This document shows positions 1 to 8,563 of a stretch of DNA of 51,676 nt, in pieces. The notes below the pieces were generated by a model, which made no database searches, had not been told where the DNA came from, and saw nothing but the letters and a program-made list of their open reading frames with translations. The stretch is from positions 47,919 to 99,594 of the forward strand of contig DUEK01000003.1 of the NCBI GenBank assembly GCA_011192155.1. Reading direction: 5' to 3'. Made by a program: the position numbers and the translations under genes. Position 1 is the first letter of the stretch; every line of letters starts with the position of its first letter. This DNA comes from Thermoflexia bacterium. Lineage in GTDB: Bacteria; Chloroflexota; Anaerolineae; B4-G1.

Positions 1-201
1 CACCCTTGTATCGTTAGTGATCTGTGTTGCAATTGAGAGGATTGACTCTTTGTAGCCAGAGGGGCGTTACGTTGAGAGCAAGAAAATTTCACTATGGGGT
101 GCGTGTTTTATCACGTTGATCCCAGTTGGGATATGCCGGCAGAGAAGGGCAATTTTATTGCCGGTTTTGCTTCTTCAGATACGCAGACAGGGTATGAAAC
201 A
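1..201. other. no gene recognised
   Basis: I see no convincing coding region here. It lies downstream of the two minus-strand tRNAs. At 148-162 the minus strand can form a small GGCAAT/ATTGCC hairpin with a three-base loop. This might end the tRNA transcript, but no clear T-tract follows. Confidence 0.4.
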
Positions 202-203
202 GG

Positions 204-285
204 TGGGCCGGGAAGGACTCGAACCTTCGAAGGCTGCGCCAGCGGATTTACAGTCCGCCCCCTTTGCCGCTCGGGACACCGACCC
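204..285 (-). tRNA. tRNA-Tyr (GTA)
   Basis: Read on the minus strand it folds as a class II tRNA: acceptor GGGTCGG pairs with CCGGCCC (one G-U), followed by discriminator A. The anticodon arm GCGGA-CTGTAAA-TCCGC gives anticodon GTA. It has a long variable arm and a T arm GAAGG-TTCGAGT-CCTTC. The terminal CCA is not encoded (CCT follows the discriminator). It lies 30 nt downstream of tRNA-Thr and is probably co-transcribed with it. Confidence 0.95.
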
Positions 286-315
286 ACGTTGATTTGTCAA
301 TCTTCACACCCACCT

Positions 316-388
316 AGCCGACGATGGGATTCGAACCCATGACCTACTGATTACAAGTCAGTTGCTCTGCCGCCTGAGCTACGTCGGC
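316..388 (-). tRNA. tRNA-Thr (TGT)
   Basis: A 73-nt cloverleaf on the minus strand: acceptor GCCGACG with CGTCGGC, D arm GCTC/GAGC, anticodon arm ACTGA-CTTGTAA-TCAGT (anticodon TGT), T arm ATGGG-TTCGAAT-CCCAT. CCA is not encoded. It is the first gene of a Thr-Tyr tRNA pair. In many bacteria such a pair precedes tuf, but no tuf is visible before the window edge. Confidence 0.96.
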
Positions 389-396
389 GTAGTGAT

Positions 397-424
397 ATTA
401 TACCATAGTCAACTTTTTGGTCAA
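397..424 (-). promoter_or_regulatory. sigma-70 promoter of tRNA-Thr/Tyr
   Basis: The minus strand carries TTGACC (419-424), a 16-nt spacer, and TATAAT (397-402) preceded by TGG, an extended -10. The predicted start is about 2 nt before the tRNA-Thr 5' end. The -35 box overlaps the 3' end of the glycosyltransferase gene. Confidence 0.75.
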
Positions 425-1539
425 GGTTTTGTTTTATCTGTAACCATCTTCCGGTACACCGCCACCGTCTGTGCAGCGACCTGCGCTTGGGTAAAGTTAG
501 CCAGTACCCGCTCACGCCCGCGCCGAGCTATATCCGCCCATAGGTCGGCGTCGCGCATCAGGCGCGTCAGTCGCTCGCGCAGCGCCCTGGCGTCATCCTC
601 CGGGAAGATCAGGCCAGCATTTCCTATTACTTGGGGAATCTCGCCGCAATTTGAGCCGATCACTGGCACGCCGCAGGCCATTGCTTCGGTCAGCACCCGC
701 CCGAATTGCTCAACCCAGTTGGGTTGAGAGCGTGAGGGGAGCACCAGAGCATCCAGCCCCCGATAGAAGGCCGGCAGGCGCAAAGAATAAAGCCATTTTT
801 CAAAGATGACCCGGTCATTCAACCCCAGGCGGCGAACTAGTTCCTCCAGACGACCTTGCTCTGGCCCCCCTCCCAAGATGACCAGCCGCCACGAACCTTT
901 CATTTTAGCTACTGCTTCTATCAGCAGGTCCACTCCCTTCTCCGGCACCAATCGCCCCACGTACCCGATGACGAAACTATGGGCAGAATCTCGTCGCTCT
1001 AGGCTTGGGGAGAAAACATCTGGGTCCACGCCAAACTGGGGAATGGTGACCAGTGGGCCGGCATAGCCCTTCTCACGCCAGACCGCCGCTGCCCCCGCGC
1101 TGCCCGCGATGCCAGAATCGGCGTGACGCAAATTGTAGCGCTCGATGAGCCGGAAAGGAAGCGGATAGCGACGGTTCAGATTTTGCCAGGTGAACCATAG
1201 CGCGGACGCTCCAAACCCTTTAGCCAGCCGCAGCGCGTGGAATGTGGCGAAATTGTAGGGTTCTTCGTCCACGTGAACAATGTCGGGAGCAAAAGCTCGC
1301 AACCGCTGTCCCAAGCGAGGGTAAAAGTGCAGATGAAAATTGCCATTGAACGTGATGGGTTCGACGACGAGATCGTAACCTTTGGTGTGAGCGCGTTCCA
1401 GTTGGAGCAAGCGGGTTCCGTCGCGCCACGCGGGCGGCACGACGACCATCAACTCGATGTCTGGAAAGCGCGCGATTTCCTCCAGCTTGCGCTGGTAGGC
1501 GCCCACTACACAAGACTTGGAAATCATCAAGATGCGCAT
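421..1539 (-). CDS. GT4-family glycosyltransferase
   Basis: A 372-residue GT-B fold glycosyltransferase. The C-terminal half has the GT4 nucleotide-sugar region: GYVGRLVPEKG (about 192-202), a glycine-rich ILGGGPE segment, and the EX7E-type motif in EQFGRVLTEAMACGVPV, followed by GNAGLIFPEDD. No signal peptide or membrane segment is seen, so it is probably a cytoplasmic or membrane-associated sugar transferase. Donor and acceptor cannot be read from sequence. The ATG is preceded by CGGAG at good spacing. The gene stands alone: tRNAs lie downstream, and upstream is a divergent surface-protein gene. A role in envelope polysaccharide or glycolipid synthesis is inference only. Confidence 0.9.
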   Translation of the reverse strand: MRILMISKSCVVGAYQRKLEEIARFPDIELMVVVPPAWRDGTRLLQLERAHTKGYDLVVEPITFNGNFHLHFYPRLGQRLRAFAPDIVHVDEEPYNFATFHALRLAKGFGASALWFTWQNLNRRYPLPFRLIERYNLRHADSGIAGSAGAAAVWREKGYAGPLVTIPQFGVDPDVFSPSLERRDSAHSFVIGYVGRLVPEKGVDLLIEAVAKMKGSWRLVILGGGPEQGRLEELVRRLGLNDRVIFEKWLYSLRLPAFYRGLDALVLPSRSQPNWVEQFGRVLTEAMACGVPVIGSNCGEIPQVIGNAGLIFPEDDARALRERLTRLMRDADLWADIARRGRERVLANFTQAQVAAQTVAVYRKMVTDKTKP

Positions 1540-1570
1540 AATACTCCGGTATGTGTTTTTCTTCCATTGA

Positions 1571-1602
1571 GACCTTGAGGGTTTTCCGAAACCCTAAAGG
1601 TC
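1571..1602. repeat. palindromic intergenic hairpin
   Basis: Arms GACCTTGAGGGTTT and AAACCCTAAAGGTC pair with one mismatch over 14 bp around a 4-nt loop. The downstream flank (AGGTCTGG) resembles the palindrome at 17381-17401 and the GACCTCCGAGGTC palindromes in the element at 25257-25394. No T-tract follows on either strand, so a terminator role is doubtful. Confidence 0.6.
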
Positions 1603-1618
1603 TGGTTACTCGAAAAGT

Positions 1619-1646
1619 TTGACAAGCATTTGCATTGTGCTATAAT
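1619..1646 (+). promoter_or_regulatory. strong sigma-70 promoter of the LysM protein gene
   Basis: TTGACA (1619-1624), 16-nt spacer, TATAAT (1641-1646) with an upstream TGC making an extended -10. Both hexamers match consensus. The ATG at 1780 follows after a leader of about 125 nt. Confidence 0.85.
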
Positions 1647-1779
1647 TTGCCCGCTTTGGCAAGTTTGGCAAGTGATAACGTTCGGCAAATTTTGGAAAAC
1701 ACACCTCTTCGCGGCCAGTTATGGCCGCGAACCCTTATTTGCCTACTTTATCGCTGCTGCGAAATAGAGGAGGGATGGG

Positions 1780-3345
1780 ATGATTCAAAAACGCATGTTG
1801 CTTGGCATTTTGCTGGTGGCCGTGCTCTTGGGAATGGCGCCAGCATGGGGTATAGCTGCACCGGATTTATCAGAGTCGGCGCAAGAAGGGACAGAGTTAT
1901 TGAAAAACCCCGGGTTCGAGGGGCTTTCGTGCGCTCCTGATTCGGAACCCGGATGGTGCGAGGATAATTGGTCCAACACTGCAAATTTCGATGGCAGTTT
2001 TCACGATAACATTTTCACCCCCCAAGGATGGACAACGTGGTGGCGCAAGGGAGGCGACTATGGTCAACCAGAGGTCAAAACCATTCCTAATGTGGCTCCA
2101 TTCACCGGCGAACTGCCTCGTATTCGCAGCGGCAATTATGCAACGCTTTTATTCACCTTCTACCGACTCCAAGATACTGGATTCTACCAGGTCGTGACTG
2201 GCCTGGAGCCCAACTCTACGGTGCAACTTTCGGCCTATGCACACGGTTGGAGTTGCGATAACGATGATAAACTGGGATACTCCTGCGCAGACCCCTGGAA
2301 CCAAACCTTCCAAGTTGGCATCGAACCTAATGGCGGCACAGATCCATTCTCGCCGTCCGTTATCTGGAGTGGCGAGCAACGCTCGCCCGACCACTACAAT
2401 TTGATCGGCCCAGTCACTGCCCAGGTAGGCGCTGGAGGCAGTGTGTGTGTTTTCCTGCGTTCCAAGACCAAGTGGCAGTACAAGTACCAGGACGCCTACT
2501 GGGACGACGCCAGTCTGGTGATGACTTCTCCGGGCACGCCGCCGACGGACACCCCGCTGCCGCCGCCGCCAACACCCACTTATGGCCCTTCGCCCACGCC
2601 ACGCGCAACTCCAACCCCACGACCCGATGGCGCTGTCGTCCACGTCGTCGAGTCTGGCGACACGCTATTTGGTATCGCGCTGATGTACGGCGTGGAGACG
2701 GAGCAACTACGTCAGCTCAACGCCGGCTCTCTCGGCCCTAACGATATGATCAACGTGGGACAGGCAATAGTGATTTCCATACCTAGCGCGTCGCCGACCC
2801 CCTCGCCTCTACCTGCGCCCCCTACGACGGAGCCTACGGCCGCTCCGGGTGCCCCCGGAGGACCGGTCGAGGGTGCTTCCATCTGCGTGCTGGCCTACCA
2901 CGACCGCAACGGTGACACGTTCCGAGATGAGGCAACCGAGGAACTTTTGCCCAACGCAGAGTTCACCATCGCGGACGCCTCTGGCGTAGTGGATCGCTAC
3001 ACTTCCAACGGCGTCAATGAACCCCACTGCTTCACAGGTTTGACCCCCGGCGCCTATCGCGTGATCCAGACTGCGCCTGCCGGCTACGTACCCAGCGGCC
3101 CAGCCGAATATAACGTAGGGCTGCCAAAGGACACCCAGCTTGATTTTCAGTTTGGCGACGCACGAAGCGAGAATCCAGACGAAGTTGCCGAACCTACGCA
3201 AGAGAGCGAGGAACTCACCGAACCGGAGAATAGAACGACTGCCAGCCGCATCTTTAGCACCGTCGCCAAAGTCAGCGGTATACTGGTGTTGTTGCTGGCC
3301 GGGGGGGTGGCGGTGCTCTTTTTCCTCAACCGGCGGAGGATGTAG
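1780..3345 (+). CDS. membrane-anchored surface protein with LysM and SdrD-B-like domains
   Basis: 521 residues. A signal peptide spans about 1-27. A beta-sandwich-like region (about 37-248) starts with LLKNPGFEG and ends with YWDDASLVM, resembling carbohydrate-binding modules. A Pro/Thr linker (250-283) leads to a LysM domain (about 287-333, VVESGDTLFGIALMYGV), which in other proteins binds peptidoglycan or chitin. After a second linker comes an SdrD-B/SpaA-like domain (about 366-458, with DRNGDTFRDE and GLTPGAYRVIQTAPAGY). An acidic stretch, one transmembrane helix (about 493-516) and an RRR tail end the protein. Predicted topology is outside with a C-terminal anchor. AGGAGGG precedes the ATG. 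A cell-wall-binding or adhesive role is inferred from domains. Confidence 0.88.
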   Translation: MIQKRMLLGILLVAVLLGMAPAWGIAAPDLSESAQEGTELLKNPGFEGLSCAPDSEPGWCEDNWSNTANFDGSFHDNIFTPQGWTTWWRKGGDYGQPEVKTIPNVAPFTGELPRIRSGNYATLLFTFYRLQDTGFYQVVTGLEPNSTVQLSAYAHGWSCDNDDKLGYSCADPWNQTFQVGIEPNGGTDPFSPSVIWSGEQRSPDHYNLIGPVTAQVGAGGSVCVFLRSKTKWQYKYQDAYWDDASLVMTSPGTPPTDTPLPPPPTPTYGPSPTPRATPTPRPDGAVVHVVESGDTLFGIALMYGVETEQLRQLNAGSLGPNDMINVGQAIVISIPSASPTPSPLPAPPTTEPTAAPGAPGGPVEGASICVLAYHDRNGDTFRDEATEELLPNAEFTIADASGVVDRYTSNGVNEPHCFTGLTPGAYRVIQTAPAGYVPSGPAEYNVGLPKDTQLDFQFGDARSENPDEVAEPTQESEELTEPENRTTASRIFSTVAKVSGILVLLLAGGVAVLFFLNRRRM

Positions 3346-3475
3346 GTTAGCTTTAGAATCCTGCGTTCAAGACCCTTTGTAGGCCCGGTTGGTCATTTAC
3401 TCCATATCAAAACCATGTTTTTCCGTGTCCAATCTGAACGGTTAACTAGCATAGGATTTAGACGGGGGAATGGTG

Positions 3476-3739
3476 ATGGAAATAAGAGATCAGCGTGGTA
3501 AAAAGATGTTGGTCACCATCCTGATTGGCTTTTTGATTCTGTCGCTCCTGGTTGCCTGGAGCGTGGTGCGTATGCGGGTGGATGCCGGCCTGCCAGCCTG
3601 GGGCTACAGGGAGGGCGGGCCGACCGGCACTCCAACGCCCATTCCCACTAATACACCCGGCCCCACGCCGACCGCCCATCCTGGTGGCAGCGAGGCCGGG
3701 CCAAGCAGTATCCAAATCCCTACGGCGTCGGCCCCCTAG
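3476..3739 (+). CDS. small single-pass membrane protein with Pro/Thr tail
   Basis: About 87 residues. A short basic N-terminus (RDQRGKK) is followed by one transmembrane helix (roughly 11-30) and an exposed tail rich in Pro/Thr/Gly (TPTPIPTNTPGPTPT). GGGGG lies one base before the ATG at 3470 but about 7 nt before the in-frame ATG at 3476, so 3476 is the better start. It follows the LysM protein gene by about 130 nt on the same strand and may share its transcript. No enzymatic motif is visible and the function is unknown. Confidence 0.6.
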   Translation: MEIRDQRGKKMLVTILIGFLILSLLVAWSVVRMRVDAGLPAWGYREGGPTGTPTPIPTNTPGPTPTAHPGGSEAGPSSIQIPTASAP

Positions 3740-3779
3740 CCAGCCGAAGAAATTGGTCGCGGCTGCTCCGCGAGTCCCA

Positions 3780-3819
3780 GTAGATCCAAAATGTTACGAC
3801 CACAGGACCTCCGAGGTCT
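3780..3819. repeat. end fragment of the GTAGATCCAAA inverted-repeat element
   Basis: GTAGATCCAAA, ATGTTACGAC and the GACCTCCGAGGTCT palindrome match the right end (inverted) of the 138-bp element at 25257-25394. Only this end is present. At 3853-3880 there is also a CTACAAGAAACAGTG motif shared with 25180 and, inverted, 31910. The stretch lies downstream of both the plus-strand small gene and ftsK. Confidence 0.65.
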
Positions 3820-3892
3820 GAACTGTTGTCTCGCTTGGATACTGCGGTCAGGCCCCATCCTACAAGAAACAGTGTGGTGGGGGAGGGTGGCT

Positions 3893-6127
3893 CTACTCAC
3901 CGTCTCCGATGATTACCCGGCGCGTGCGGCCGGCCGCCTCGGGCGGGCCAATGATGTTCATATCTTCCAGCGTCTGCATCAGCCGGGCCGCGCGGGGGTG
4001 ACCGATGCGCAGCTTACGTTGTAGGAGTGAGGCTGAAGCGCTGCCGGACTTTTGCACCAGCTCGATTGCCTCCTGCAATATATCGTGATCCACGTTGTGC
4101 TCGTCCTCAATTGCGCTGTGCTCCGTGGGCCGCATCATCCGCTCCCAGGGGGCTGATTCTTCGACCAGGCCGGCCTGCTCGCGCCAGAATTTTACCACTT
4201 GCTCCACTTCTTCTTCCGAGACAAAGCAGCCTTGCACGCGCACCGGATAGCCCGCATCCGACGCCAGGTAGAGCATGTCGCCGTTGCCCACCAACGTCTC
4301 TGCGCCCGGCATATCCAGAATCACGCGCGAATCAATCTGGCTGACGGTGGCGAAAGATATGCGGGCCGGAAAGTTGGCCTTGATCAGCCCTGTGACAACG
4401 TCTGTGCTCGGTCGCTGCGTGGCCACGATTAGATGAATGCCGGTGGCGCGCGCCATCTGGGCGATGCGGCAGATGGTGCGTTCGACCTCATCAGGGGCCA
4501 GCATCATCAGATCGGCCAGCTCGTCCACCAGTACGACTATGCGCGGGAGAGTTGGCTCTCCTTGACGCTTCATCAGGCGGTTGTAGTCGTCGAGGTTGCG
4601 CGCGGTGGCGGCAGCAAAGTGTTTGTAGCGGTCATCCATCTCCAACGCGACCCAGCGCAGCACTTTGACCACTCGCTCCATGTCTACCTCCACCCGGCCG
4701 TAGAGGTGCGGCAGTCCGTTAAAGCGCGCCATTTCTACCATCTTGGGGTCAATCACGACCAGGCGCAGTTGGTCGGGCGTGTTGTTATAGACCAGGCAGG
4801 TAGTGAGAGCCTTGATACAGACTGATTTCCCCGACCCGGTGGTGCCCGCGATCAACAGGTGCGGCATAGTGGCCAGGTCGGCCACGACCGGCTCGCCGGC
4901 CACGTCGCGCCCCAGCCCGAATGCCAGCGGCGAATCTAGTTTGCGAAAATCCTCCGACTCTATCGCGCCACGGACATTTACCAGTTGGACCTTGTTGTTG
5001 GGCACCTCAATGCCGACGACGGGGCGACCGGGCACGGGGGCTTCCACGCGAATGCGGGGGGCCGCCAATGCCAGCGCCAGGTCGTCTGATAGTGCGTTGA
5101 TCTGATTCACTCGTACTTTCCGGCGCCTATTTCCTGAATGTTCCACAAAACCAGGCGAGACGCCAAACTGGGTCACCGTGGGGCCGACGCGCACTTCGGT
5201 GATTTCTACCGGCAGCCCAAACTGGCCCAGCGTCTCTTCGATGATGCGCGATTTCTTGCGAATTTCTTCGTCGGTCAACGCGGGGCCTTCAGGCTCGTTC
5301 AACAGGTCGAGCGAGGGCAGCGTGAACTCAATCTGGCGAGGGAGAGGGGTGGACGTTGGCCTTGCGCGAGGCTCGTCTACAATTGGGATGGGGGTAGCGC
5401 GATGGGGCCTTTCTGTTGGGTGTATCCTCGGCGGCGGGGCCGGCTTCGCTGGGGTGGGGGAGTGGCGAGGAGTGGCTTGCGTATGTGTGGGTTGGGATGG
5501 GCGTGGTTGTTCGCGCTGCCACGGTTGTTCACGTTGCGCCGCGGGATGGGCCGGACGGCTCGCTGCCCGTCTGGTGAGCGCCCCCCACACCGCGCCCACA
5601 GCGTGTACGATCTCGGCAGCGGTCACGTCAAAGGTCAGCCCCAGGCCGAGGGCCGCCAGCGCCAGTAGAATGAGCGCGGTCGCCAGTGGATTGAGGTAGG
5701 TCGAAAGCGTGATGGATATTGCCCAGCCGATCAGGCCTCCGCCCCAACCGGCCTCCACCAGCCCCCACGGGTCGTTTTGGCCAAAGATGGCGTGCGTCAG
5801 CGCCAGCAGGCTAAAGAATACCAGTTCCGCGCCGATGAACGGCCGCCAGCGCCACTTTAACGGGTGGTCTAGGTGGTGCTGGAGCCATAGCAGCCCGGCC
5901 AGGAGGATGGTCACGCTGACAGGGTAGGCCCCCCACCCGAACCCGCGTCGCAATAGATCCAGCCATACGTCGGTCCAGCGGCCTTGCGTCACCCGAAACA
6001 GCGTCAGCAGTGTAATTACGCCCACGGCTACGACGATCAGGGCCAGAATTTGTTGCAACAGCGGCTCAGTGAGGATGGCTCGCCAGTTGATGTGGAAATC
6101 TGTTTTCTTTTTGCTTCGCCTCGTCAT
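3893..6127 (-). CDS. ftsK: DNA translocase FtsK/SpoIIIE
   Basis: 744 residues. The N-terminal part has about five membrane helices (26-47, 67-86, 98-117, 127-145, 149-168). A Pro/Gln/Arg-rich linker follows (about 185-262), then the alpha/beta RecA-like motor with Walker A GTTGSGKS (428-435) and Walker B VVLVDELADL (about 531-540). The C-terminal winged-helix gamma domain (about 680-740) has RIGHPRAARLMQ, the type that reads KOPS/SRS polarity sequences. It pumps chromosome termini through the septum and activates XerCD in known systems. The ATG is only 3 nt after the stop of the upstream membrane-GAF gene, with GGGAG as ribosome site, so the two are a transcription unit. Confidence 0.97.
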   Translation of the reverse strand: MTRRSKKKTDFHINWRAILTEPLLQQILALIVVAVGVITLLTLFRVTQGRWTDVWLDLLRRGFGWGAYPVSVTILLAGLLWLQHHLDHPLKWRWRPFIGAELVFFSLLALTHAIFGQNDPWGLVEAGWGGGLIGWAISITLSTYLNPLATALILLALAALGLGLTFDVTAAEIVHAVGAVWGALTRRAASRPAHPAAQREQPWQREQPRPSQPTHTQATPRHSPTPAKPAPPPRIHPTERPHRATPIPIVDEPRARPTSTPLPRQIEFTLPSLDLLNEPEGPALTDEEIRKKSRIIEETLGQFGLPVEITEVRVGPTVTQFGVSPGFVEHSGNRRRKVRVNQINALSDDLALALAAPRIRVEAPVPGRPVVGIEVPNNKVQLVNVRGAIESEDFRKLDSPLAFGLGRDVAGEPVVADLATMPHLLIAGTTGSGKSVCIKALTTCLVYNNTPDQLRLVVIDPKMVEMARFNGLPHLYGRVEVDMERVVKVLRWVALEMDDRYKHFAAATARNLDDYNRLMKRQGEPTLPRIVVLVDELADLMMLAPDEVERTICRIAQMARATGIHLIVATQRPSTDVVTGLIKANFPARISFATVSQIDSRVILDMPGAETLVGNGDMLYLASDAGYPVRVQGCFVSEEEVEQVVKFWREQAGLVEESAPWERMMRPTEHSAIEDEHNVDHDILQEAIELVQKSGSASASLLQRKLRIGHPRAARLMQTLEDMNIIGPPEAAGRTRRVIIGDGE

Positions 6128-6130
6128 ATC

Positions 6131-8041
6131 CTACTCCCTATTTTCCAACTCTTCCCGTTCCATCTCTGCCAATATCTGGGCCACCGCCTCAACAGCGACG
6201 CGCTGTTTGCGATACAGGTCAGATTCGCTCATCGCCAGCCGTAGCGCGATTTCGCGCACCCTGTGTCCTTGGAGAAATTTGAGTTCAAGGATGTTGTATA
6301 GAATCCACTCCGGCGTTGTCATCTCGCGCTGCCCCTCGGGGCGCAGCCGCTCGATGGCTTGCTTGAGCACATCCTGCAGGGCCGTCAGTGTGCTGCCGCT
6401 GTGCTCCTGTATCGCACGTTCTACCACGCGCAAAGCCAGAAGCGGGCTGCTGGTCAGTTTGGGGCCGCCCCAGTAATGGGTGAGTGCACCCTTGACCCAC
6501 TTGGGGAACTTGGATGATTCCACCGGGTTGAATTGGGAAAGCGCGCGCTCCCCAACGTAATGCACTACGCCACGGCGACGTTGGATGTCTTCAATTTCCG
6601 GTATGATCTGCCTCAGCGCGCTGAAAAGCCCTTGTTGCAGTCGGCGGTCCTCCAGAGCTGCTGTTGCTTGGGCGAGTAGAATATCCATGCCCTCTTGCTC
6701 TTCCGGGAGCAGGTCTGGCTCGGGCGCGCGGGCGGCGACACCCACCATCCCAATGACAATGTCTTGGCTTTTGGCGCGCAGGGGAACCAGCCAGTAACCG
6801 TCCCACACAAAGAGTTTGCCGTGCCGCTCGATCTGCCGCCCTGCTAGGTCTCCTTGCCATGCTTCTGGCGGCAATGGGTCTGTCAAGCTTTCCTCCAGCG
6901 ATCCGCAGACGACCTCTAGATGGGGAGTTCCGCCATCTATGACGGCCACAAAGGCTGCATCCGTCCGCAGTAGGTCGCACAGTGCTGTGAGCACATTTTC
7001 CAGGAATTGGTGCAGGTCGGTCGTCGTCAATAGCCGGTTGCCTAATTCTTGAATCCACTTGATCTCTGGTTGATCCCGACGGTAGAGCGCCCGGTCAATC
7101 AGCGGCTTGGCTACTTCGATTCCCAGTTGTAGGAGCAGGATGACGCCGACGACGCCAAAGAGCATTGAGCGATGGCTTGGAAGCCCCAACCAACCTTCCG
7201 CCTGCGATGCAGCGATGATGACGACGATCACCAGTGTGGCGACCAACGGCCCGCGCAGCAAAAAGCGCACCAGACGGTGCTTTACTACCCGGTCTGGGGT
7301 GAGCGCGCCAAAGAAGGCCACACTGTAGGCCAGGAGCACCAGCATCAGCCCGACCCCCACGTTTCCCAATACCAGCAGCAGCCAGAGCGTGACGCCGGGC
7401 GCATAAGACGGCCAGCCGGTGAGGAGCAGGTAGGGAAAGACGCCGGCCGCCGGCGCTGCGAAGGTGGCTGCCAGGTAGGTCATGCGGCGGCGCGAGGTCG
7501 AGGTGAGGCAGCGGCGGCGCGCCCACAGAACGTTGCCGGCGCCCCAAATCACACACGTGAAAAAGTAGAGGACAAAGAATGGGAAAAGCGGCCCTGGTAG
7601 CAGATGGGGGGCGCGGTGGGTCAGAGCGCCGCTGAGCGCGACCCAATCGGTAAAGGCCACTCCCAACAGCAGCAGTGTGCTGAGAAAGTAGCTGACGCGC
7701 ACACCAACGTCACGAAACCGGTTGCGAGCGCCGGTAGTGATCAACAGGGCGTTGGAGAAACTCAAGTAAGCGGCTGGCGTGAACGCGATGCCCACCCACT
7801 GCAGTCGCAGCCAGGGGCTGACCGCCTCGGGGTTCTCGGTGCCGAACATTGCCAGGTCTACAAAGTAGGTGAGCAGCACGCACGATAACAGGGTGACGAA
7901 TGAGCGGGCCACATTGTTGCGGAGGTTGTAGATGACGAGATAAAGCAGGAAAGCGAAGGAGACGATGACAATGCCCGAGGCGAGTATAACGTTGATCAGT
8001 TCGAAAAAGCTTTGCAGTTCAAACACTGATGAAGGATCCAT
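6131..8041 (-). CDS. membrane 7TM-GAF protein with possible C-terminal HTH
   Basis: About 636 residues from the ATG at 8041. The N-terminal half has roughly nine hydrophobic helices (15-310); the first seven resemble the 7TM sensor region of some histidine kinases. A GAF domain covers about 335-465. Instead of a kinase there is a soluble tail (480-636) ending in a helix-turn-helix-like segment (HRVREIALRLAMSESDLYRKQR, about 595-616). No HisKA, HATPase or GGDEF motif is present. An in-frame ATG exists at 8167, but 8042-8167 is AT-richer, gives atypical residues, and begins about 10 nt after the predicted start of a good promoter. I therefore prefer 8041 despite no clear ribosome site. It probably drives ftsK. 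A membrane-bound regulator is inference. Confidence 0.8.
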   Translation of the reverse strand: MDPSSVFELQSFFELINVILASGIVIVSFAFLLYLVIYNLRNNVARSFVTLLSCVLLTYFVDLAMFGTENPEAVSPWLRLQWVGIAFTPAAYLSFSNALLITTGARNRFRDVGVRVSYFLSTLLLLGVAFTDWVALSGALTHRAPHLLPGPLFPFFVLYFFTCVIWGAGNVLWARRRCLTSTSRRRMTYLAATFAAPAAGVFPYLLLTGWPSYAPGVTLWLLLVLGNVGVGLMLVLLAYSVAFFGALTPDRVVKHRLVRFLLRGPLVATLVIVVIIAASQAEGWLGLPSHRSMLFGVVGVILLLQLGIEVAKPLIDRALYRRDQPEIKWIQELGNRLLTTTDLHQFLENVLTALCDLLRTDAAFVAVIDGGTPHLEVVCGSLEESLTDPLPPEAWQGDLAGRQIERHGKLFVWDGYWLVPLRAKSQDIVIGMVGVAARAPEPDLLPEEQEGMDILLAQATAALEDRRLQQGLFSALRQIIPEIEDIQRRRGVVHYVGERALSQFNPVESSKFPKWVKGALTHYWGGPKLTSSPLLALRVVERAIQEHSGSTLTALQDVLKQAIERLRPEGQREMTTPEWILYNILELKFLQGHRVREIALRLAMSESDLYRKQRVAVEAVAQILAEMEREELENRE

Positions 8042-8183
8042 TAATTTGACGACAACATCAACAATACAGTAACAGTCAAAATCCTCACGCTCATGTGGGA
8101 TTTGGGATACACAACGGAATGAGAAAAGAGCGGGAAGAGAACGATTTTGTCCTGCCTTATACCTCATCCACCAAGGCGTGGCT

Positions 8184-8212
8184 ATTGTACCCCGTGTTCA
8201 ACTTGGGGTCAA
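8184..8212 (-). promoter_or_regulatory. promoter of the 7TM-GAF/ftsK unit
   Basis: The minus strand reads TTGACC (8207-8212), 17-nt spacer, TACAAT (8184-8189). The predicted start near 8177 leaves either about a 10-nt leader (ATG 8167) or about a 135-nt leader (ATG 8041). Confidence 0.7.
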
Positions 8213-8354
8213 GGTTGTTGTTCGTTTCAAGGAATGGCATCTGTGCTCTCTGACTTTGTTACCTGACGTCTTTGAATCACGGATGATACGAATGGACGAA
8301 TGGCGCGAATTTCGGTTAGAATGGACAGCAAGGCACTGGTTCAGCGCAAGGCTC

Positions 8355-8381
8355 TGCGAGGTATGGAAACCTCGGCTACAT
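8355..8381. repeat. ATGGAA-loop hairpin repeat
   Basis: Stem CGAGGT/ACCTCG (8357-8362, 8369-8374) closes an ATGGAA loop and is followed by GGCTACATC. The same loop and tail with a different stem, CGCGAT/ATCGCG, occur at 35303-35325 and inverted at 35254-35276. Two stem pairs differ and both changes keep pairing. Confidence 0.6.
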
Positions 8382-8492
8382 CGTAATCCCATTCAACTGG
8401 ACCAGCACCGACAGCAAAACATTCGTGAAATTCGCAGATTCGTGATAAAGAATCAGATGCTTGGCCGCGAATGTCGGGTAGTGAACTCTGAT

Positions 8493-8521
8493 TTGCCTTC
8501 TCTGGGTTTTCTTTGTACAAT
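8493..8521 (+). promoter_or_regulatory. promoter of ssnA
   Basis: TTGCCT (8493-8498), 17-nt spacer, TACAAT (8516-8521). The ssnA start at 8564 lies about 35 nt beyond the predicted transcription start. Confidence 0.6.
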
Positions 8522-8563
8522 CTGCTGAGAGTAGAGAGCAGGGAGTAAAAAGGGAGGATGTCA

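Larger units (their letters stand above)
8042..8557. other. divergent intergenic region between 7TM-GAF gene and ssnA
   Basis: About 516 nt with lower GC than its neighbours. It holds the leftward promoter at 8184-8212, a short hairpin repeat at 8355-8381 and a rightward promoter at 8493-8521. Open frames inside it lack ribosome sites and recognisable protein features, so I do not call a gene. Confidence 0.55.

Noticed and set aside
3893-6127. FtsK as part of a conjugative or mobile element
   Set aside because: It has the full membrane part, linker and gamma domain of a chromosomal FtsK and no conjugation genes nearby.
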